DNA from: Viola odorata
Lineage: Eukaryota; Streptophyta; Magnoliopsida; Malpighiales; Violaceae
Assembly: GCA_963691705.1 (NCBI GenBank)
Contig: OY829542.1
Location: 29,870,579 to 29,934,578 of the forward strand
DNA: 64,000 nt
Direction: 5' to 3'
In this document: piece by piece, positions 59,741 through 64,000 of the stretch
Layout of the letters: each line of letters opens with the position of its first letter
How positions within the stretch are numbered: the first letter of the stretch is position 1
The notes under the pieces: model-generated
What the model saw: only the letters and a program-made list of their open reading frames with translations
Told to the model about the DNA's origin: nothing
The model's database searches: none
Position numbers and translations under genes: made by a program

Positions 59741-61361
59741 TCACCCCCGGTCTTACAGGGGCAGGATAACGGATGGGCAGGTTTCGCTATTCCACTATTG
59801 CTAGTATTTCTGCTCTGGGTAGGATGAAGGAAGGATGATCTGTGTCATAAACTCACCCCTTAGGAGGATCACCCTACCGCTGGGCTGAAGAGTCACCAGA
59901 CTTTCCCTTTGAGGAGTTGCCTCTTCTCCGATTAGATATCTTGGGAATGTGATCCTTTCGCTGAGCATAATCATCCATGAACCGATCTTCGGAAGTAGCA
60001 GGAACAGGAGTGTTATGGACTGGAGGCACAACTGGCGGCATGTTTCGAATCATGTCCCTGTTCTCTTCCTCTTCCATCCTTGCATAATTATGGGCTTTCA
60101 GCCTTAACGCATCTAAGGTTGCCGGCGGGTCAACCATTAAAGCATCTCTGAGCTTTCCATAACAACAGTTTCGCTTTAAGGCTTCGATAGCGAAATCAAC
60201 TGTTACACCTGGCGTCAGCGACATCTCGGTGTCAAAATAATGGAGGAAACTCCTCAAGGATTCCTGAGGTTTCCTGTGTAGGTCGAATAAAGCAGGAGCT
60301 GACTTCCTGATAGGGACTGCAGTACTAAATCGGCTCCTGAATTTAGACTCCAGCTGCGAAAAGTTATCAATAGACCCACCCGGAAGACCTTCGAACCACA
60401 AACGCGCGACCCCTGACAGGGTCATTACAAATATCTGACACAAAGCAGCGTCATTGTGGGTCTGGAATTGCACAAAGTCCTTCGCCTTGTTAAGATGAGA
60501 GATGGGATCTCTGGTGCCGTCATAGGATTCTGAGGGGAGCTTCACATGTTTACTAACTCTGTGACGCCTTGTACGCTAGCTAAAGGGGTGGCCAGAAGTA
60601 TCATCAAGAATTTCCCGCGCATGCCGAGGTGGGGATATCTCCAAATGACGCCTACGATCTCGCGGATTTCAATCAGGATGCCGCCTGGGAGTCAGAATGC
60701 GGCTCCTTGGTGAACGAGTTCGATGCCTCCTACTGCTGGATCTCTCACTCCCTCCAGGAGACATATCTCTATCATTTCCGCCCCTTCTACCGTCCGGACG
60801 ACCTCTATCCTCCTCCCGCCATTGACGCTCCTCTTGGGGAATGGGAAGTAAAGGCACTTGAGGTACATACAGTTCCACTGTCCTATGAGCAAACTATACA
60901 AGACTGACTGGCGCACTCAGTATAGGCAGCGTCAAAGGGACGTTCATATGCAATGGGGACGACAGTGGTCATTCTGTAATAATGGGTGGAGTGAAAATGA
61001 ACTGAGATGAGATTCCTGATCCGGAGGCACTAGGCATGAATCTAGCAGCCAGTTCCATTAAATGGTCCAACTGAGCACGGAGGGCTGAAATCTAGCTCGC
61101 GAAAGGGTTATTTGCGCCGTCTGTCATGGATCCTCTCGACTGGGGAGTAAAATGACTGGATCCCGCTATTTGGGATGAAGGAGTACACGGCTGGGACACA
61201 AATGTTCCCCCTGCTTGATCAAGAGACAGATCTGACGTTCCTGGAGAAACTTCTTGCACCGAGGTGGAAGCATCAGACGTGGCAAAAGTGAAAAGTCGCC
61301 TGCGAGTATCAAATGGAAGGCTAGAGGACTGAGTCAATGGCGGATCTGGATCAGAAGCCAT
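59741..61361 (-). pseudogene. Element 3 gag, broken
   Basis: The start MASDPDPPLTQSSSLPFD is at 61361, with a stop after 90 codons. The arginine-rich HRTRSPRSRILTPRRHPD lies in the frame 60878-60669. The gag core is in the frame 60545-59874: SYDGTRDPISHLNKAKDFV, ARLWFEGLPGGSIDNFSQLE and RKPQESLRSFLHYFDTEM. It ends in a basic, low-complexity tail (NRRRGNSSKGKSG). Confidence 0.86.
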
Positions 61362-61426
61362 AATCTTCCAATTCCCAGAAGAACAGAGCTTGGCTATTAA
61401 GGATGCTCACTTAATTAAAACCAAAG

Positions 61427-61444
61427 CTCTCAATGAAAGCACCA
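61427..61444 (-). other. Element 3 primer binding site
   Basis: Minus-strand TGGTGCTTTCATTGAGAG, four bases inside the 5' LTR. I cannot name the tRNA with confidence. Confidence 0.55.
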
Positions 61445-61447
61445 ATT

Positions 61448-62002
61448 TGATAAGATCTGGACTGTTGGGGAAGAGGAGTCGGGATTATGACCGTCTGGAA
61501 TCATTGTAACTACAGTCCGTCGTACCTGCAAGGCGCCGGAGGGGGGACTCTGGCGTAGACACTCCGATGCTTAAATTAGTATGGCTGTGAAATTTGGCAG
61601 AGATTTTGGTAGAGAGATTGCTCTTACTTTCGATCTAGAAATGAGGGGTATTTATAGCCGAAGGAAGAAGGGTCGTTACCCCCAGGGGTGGGCGTTATCA
61701 AGGGGAGATAACGCCCAGGATGACATCAACATACGTCAGCTAAACCGTACAAGAGGACGTCAACATGCGGATATCGCTGTAGAGAAATCGCCTATGGGCA
61801 CTGTCAGGGTATCCTGGGATGGGATGACGCCGTGTGGGTCCCCCCCCCCCCCCCCCCCCCCGCTGATGTCGACCATCCCAGGATCCTTGGCCTAACGGGG
61901 GCGGCAGCCGGGTGCCGTTTGTCAGTCAAGGTCTATAGGGATCCGGTTTTGACTTGAGGTGAGAAGACGATTATACCCTTAGTGTTTCCTTAATTGTTAT
62001 CA
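61448..62002 (-). repeat. 5' LTR of element 3
   Basis: 555-bp partner of 45821-46388, with a 22-base C-run at 61840-61861 and the same TATA box. Confidence 0.95.
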
Positions 62003-63082
62003 TATGGGGCGGGTACTTTAGAGCAAGGAGAACAGCTCTAAAAATCCTTGAATTAGGATTTTGTTAGCCCACCATCTTTCATGATAGTTATGCATTTTAC
62101 AAAACAAGCCAGAATGTCAAAAAATAGGAAACATAAGTTCTAAAAATCAAATGCCCATGAACTTTGTCATTAATTGCGAAATATTTGATCTTAGGGGAAT
62201 TGATTTTATGAGACCCTTTCCTAGTTCATTTGGGAATCAATATATTCTTTTAGTAGTTGATTATGTGTCAAAATGGATAGAAGCGAAAGCTACTAGGAAC
62301 AATTATGCTATAACTGTTGTTGCAATTTTGAAATCTAATATTTTGAATAGATTTGGTGTTCCTGGGGGATTTATTAACGATCGTGGGACTCATTTTTACA
62401 ATAGAATTATTGACTCACTTTTCAGGAAATATGGAATCACACACAAGGTCTCTCCTGATTACCATCCTCAATCCAATGGCCAAGCAGAAGTCTCAAACAG
62501 GGAAGTTAAATCAATCTTGGCCAAGACAGTAGGCCTAGATCGACGAGACTGGAGCCAACGTTTAGATGATGCATTGTGGGCATACAGGACAGCCCACAAA
62601 ACGCCTATTGGGATGACTCCGTATAAATTGGTCTATGGAAAGGCATGTCATTTGCCTATGGGTATTCAACACAAGGCTTATTGGGCAATACGAAAGTGCA
62701 ACTTGAAGTATGACCAAGTTGGAGAGGAAAGAAAACTCCAAATCCACAAGCTGGATGAGTTGAGAAACCAAGCATATGAAAACCAACTTATCATCAAAAC
62801 CATAATGGTAGCATACCATGACAAGAGAATTATTGAAAAACCTCTCCACACAGGGAGAAAGTTTTTTAATCAAGATTTAAATTATTAAATGGTAAATTGA
62901 AAACTAAGTGGGAAGGACCTTATATTGTCACTAATGTATACCCACATAGTGCAGTGGACATCAAGAACGAGAAAACGAGAGTCGTGTTCAAGGTCAATAG
63001 ACAACGACTGAAACCATTTTTTGAAGGATTTCCAACTGAAGTGGAAAGTCAGGTGGTAGACATACCACCAACAATTGACTGA
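62003..63082 (+). pseudogene. Element 1 integrase: end of C12 and the only catalytic core
   Basis: The stretch 62003-62176 is the zinc-domain end of array copy C12. It passes without a chimeric junction into the integrase core, DLRGIDFMRPFPSSFGN (62188 on), with INDRGTHFYNR and NGQAEVSNREVKSIL, so the D, D and E positions are kept. The fold continues to ALWAYRTAHKTPIGMTPYKL and, after a frame break near 62885, to [18 protein letters not shown] and the stop at 63082. This is the place the array would have to be cut out to restore normal domain order. Confidence 0.9.
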
Positions 63083-63539
63083 TCAGTGCGAGAAGGGTCA
63101 AGCCTAGGACTATAACTAAGGGCGCTACATGAGAGGCAACTTATGTTCCATTTTTCTATCTATTTATTTTCACATGGGAGGAAACTATTAGCAATTCACT
63201 CCTGAAAAAAATTATTATAAGGGCTCATGTTAATGCAAGGAAATTAGCAGTTGTCAAAAATAGGAAAGAATAAAGGAAAGCAGTGGGTGTTTGTCTTGAT
63301 TTGCATGATTCTGTCAAGGAGTGCCTAGAATTTTTGGTTATGTGGATTAGGGATGCTTGGGGCATTGAGTAGGCCCTGGTAATAAGGAAGTGAGATCTAG
63401 AAACTGATGCGTTTGAAATATATGGGATTAAAAGGTGAATTGTTGAGTGCAAGTGTCGGTCTTGATTTTTGTTTTGTGTTTTATTTTGTTTTGAGTCAGT
63501 CATGCTTGGGGTCAAGAATCATTTAAGTGTAGGGAGATT
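63083..63539 (+). other. Element 1 3' untranslated region
   Basis: Non-coding. No env-like ORF is present, in contrast to element 2. It ends with the purine-rich AGTGTAGGGAGATT, the counterpart of the tract before the right LTR in element 2. Confidence 0.6.
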
Positions 63540-64000
63540 TGATTGGTCATTATTTTTACATATTTTTACCATTTAATTCTGGCAAATTGAGTGGTGAAAC
63601 TATTTAAACTATGTCAAATTTCCTCACTGCTGCAAACATTAGTGGAGGTGGAAAGAATTGATGATAAGGCCAACTTTGGAGCTTGTACCAGAGAATCGGG
63701 CAATCTTGGCCGCAGGCTTGGCCAAGATTGCCAAGCTAGAGACGTGCTGGATGTGGAGTCAAGGGGACGTGTGCGGGCTGGAGCGACAGCTGGAGTTAGA
63801 CTGGAAGGTAGAGGCGTTCGCCAAGTGGATTCTCGAATGCTGATCCGATCGCATTTTGAACAAACAATCTTCTATCTTTGATAATAGTAGACATATCGCT
63901 AGGGGCATTTTCGTCTTTACACCTAGCGTTAAGGACCAGAATCTATTGCCCCTACCGGGCAGGCAACCTCAAGGCCATTGCCTCTCAACATACGGTTGAC
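63540..64000 (+). repeat. Start of right LTR of element 1
   Basis: Predicted from the purine tract and the TGATTGG start, by analogy with element 2 (TGATAGC). The LTR runs off the window, so its end and its similarity to 15440-16031 cannot be checked. Confidence 0.5.

Larger units (their letters stand above)
45821..62002 (-). mobile_element. Tat-lineage Ty3/gypsy element 3 (minus strand)
   Basis: A 16.2-kb element with LTRs of 568 bp (45821-46388) and 555 bp (61448-62002), both TGATAAG to TTATCA on the + strand. The 5-bp flanks TATGC (45816-45820) and TATGG (62003-62007) fit a target duplication with one change. The sense genes run right to left: gag, protease, RT, RNase H, a second RNase H of the archaeal type, integrase. 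The second RNase H places it in the Tat lineage. Between integrase and the 3' LTR lie about 9 kb with tandem repeats and a set of genes on the opposite (+) strand, a layout known from Tat relatives such as Grande. Frames are broken throughout. Confidence 0.93.
15440..64000 (+). mobile_element. Athila-lineage Ty3/gypsy element 1, expanded and nested
   Basis: A single element can be followed in domain order: tRNA-Asp primer site (16037), gag, protease, reverse transcriptase, RNase H, integrase zinc domain, integrase core (62175-63082), 3' region and the start of a right LTR (about 63540). It is stretched by an internal tandem array of a pol segment (19706 to 62176) and by two later insertions (22235-35574 and 45821-62002). 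Athila lineage is inferred from the tRNA-Asp site, from a gag start of the MTRS type (16105), and from close protein similarity to element 2, which has the env-like ORF. No env-like ORF is seen in element 1. All frames are broken. The start coordinate is approximate. Confidence 0.85.

Overview
This is plant nuclear DNA, most likely from a eudicot. It holds one intact, intron-rich gene for the TFIIA large subunit, a truncated SOS1-type Na+/H+ exchanger, and nested plant retrotransposons (L1-type LINE, Copia, Athila and Tat lineages of Ty3/gypsy). No prokaryotic or organellar genes are seen. All statements come from reading the sequence and recalled family knowledge; no database search was run.

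Layout. 1-5020: a decayed L1-type LINE (+) ending in poly-A and split by a 2.04-kb Copia-like mini-element (1637-3676) with a TCCCT target duplication. 5389-5811: a small intronless ORF of unknown function. 6766-11339 (-): TFIIA-L in 11 exons, 405 codons, all junctions in frame. 11682-15142: a segment bounded by terminal inverted repeats that carries the first eight recognisable exons of SOS1 with their introns, next to palindromic subterminal repeats; it looks like a Pack-type DNA transposon. About 15440 to beyond 64000: one Athila-lineage element (element 1, +) whose pol has been blown up by an internal tandem array and two later insertions. Element 2 (22235-35574, +) is a complete 13.3-kb Athila element with an env-like ORF and GAAAT target duplications. 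Element 3 (45821-62002, -) is a 16.2-kb Tat-lineage element with a dual RNase H and intron-containing genes on its antisense strand.

The most unusual structure is the array inside element 1. A unit of about 1,049 bp, made of the reverse-transcriptase tail, RNase H and the zinc-binding domain of integrase, is present 13 times (the original plus 12 copies, some deleted). It lies exactly between the pol gene and the single integrase core, which is now at 62175-63082. Seven successive spacings are exactly 1,049 bp. Every copy begins at the same chimeric junction, whose filler looks like an inverted copy of a nearby pol segment. The array behaves like a young satellite born from retrotransposon coding sequence.

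Nothing in the mobile elements appears able to act on its own: gag, pol and env-like frames all carry stops or frameshifts. The only gene that looks functional with confidence is TFIIA-L, which would make the large precursor of a general RNA polymerase II transcription factor.
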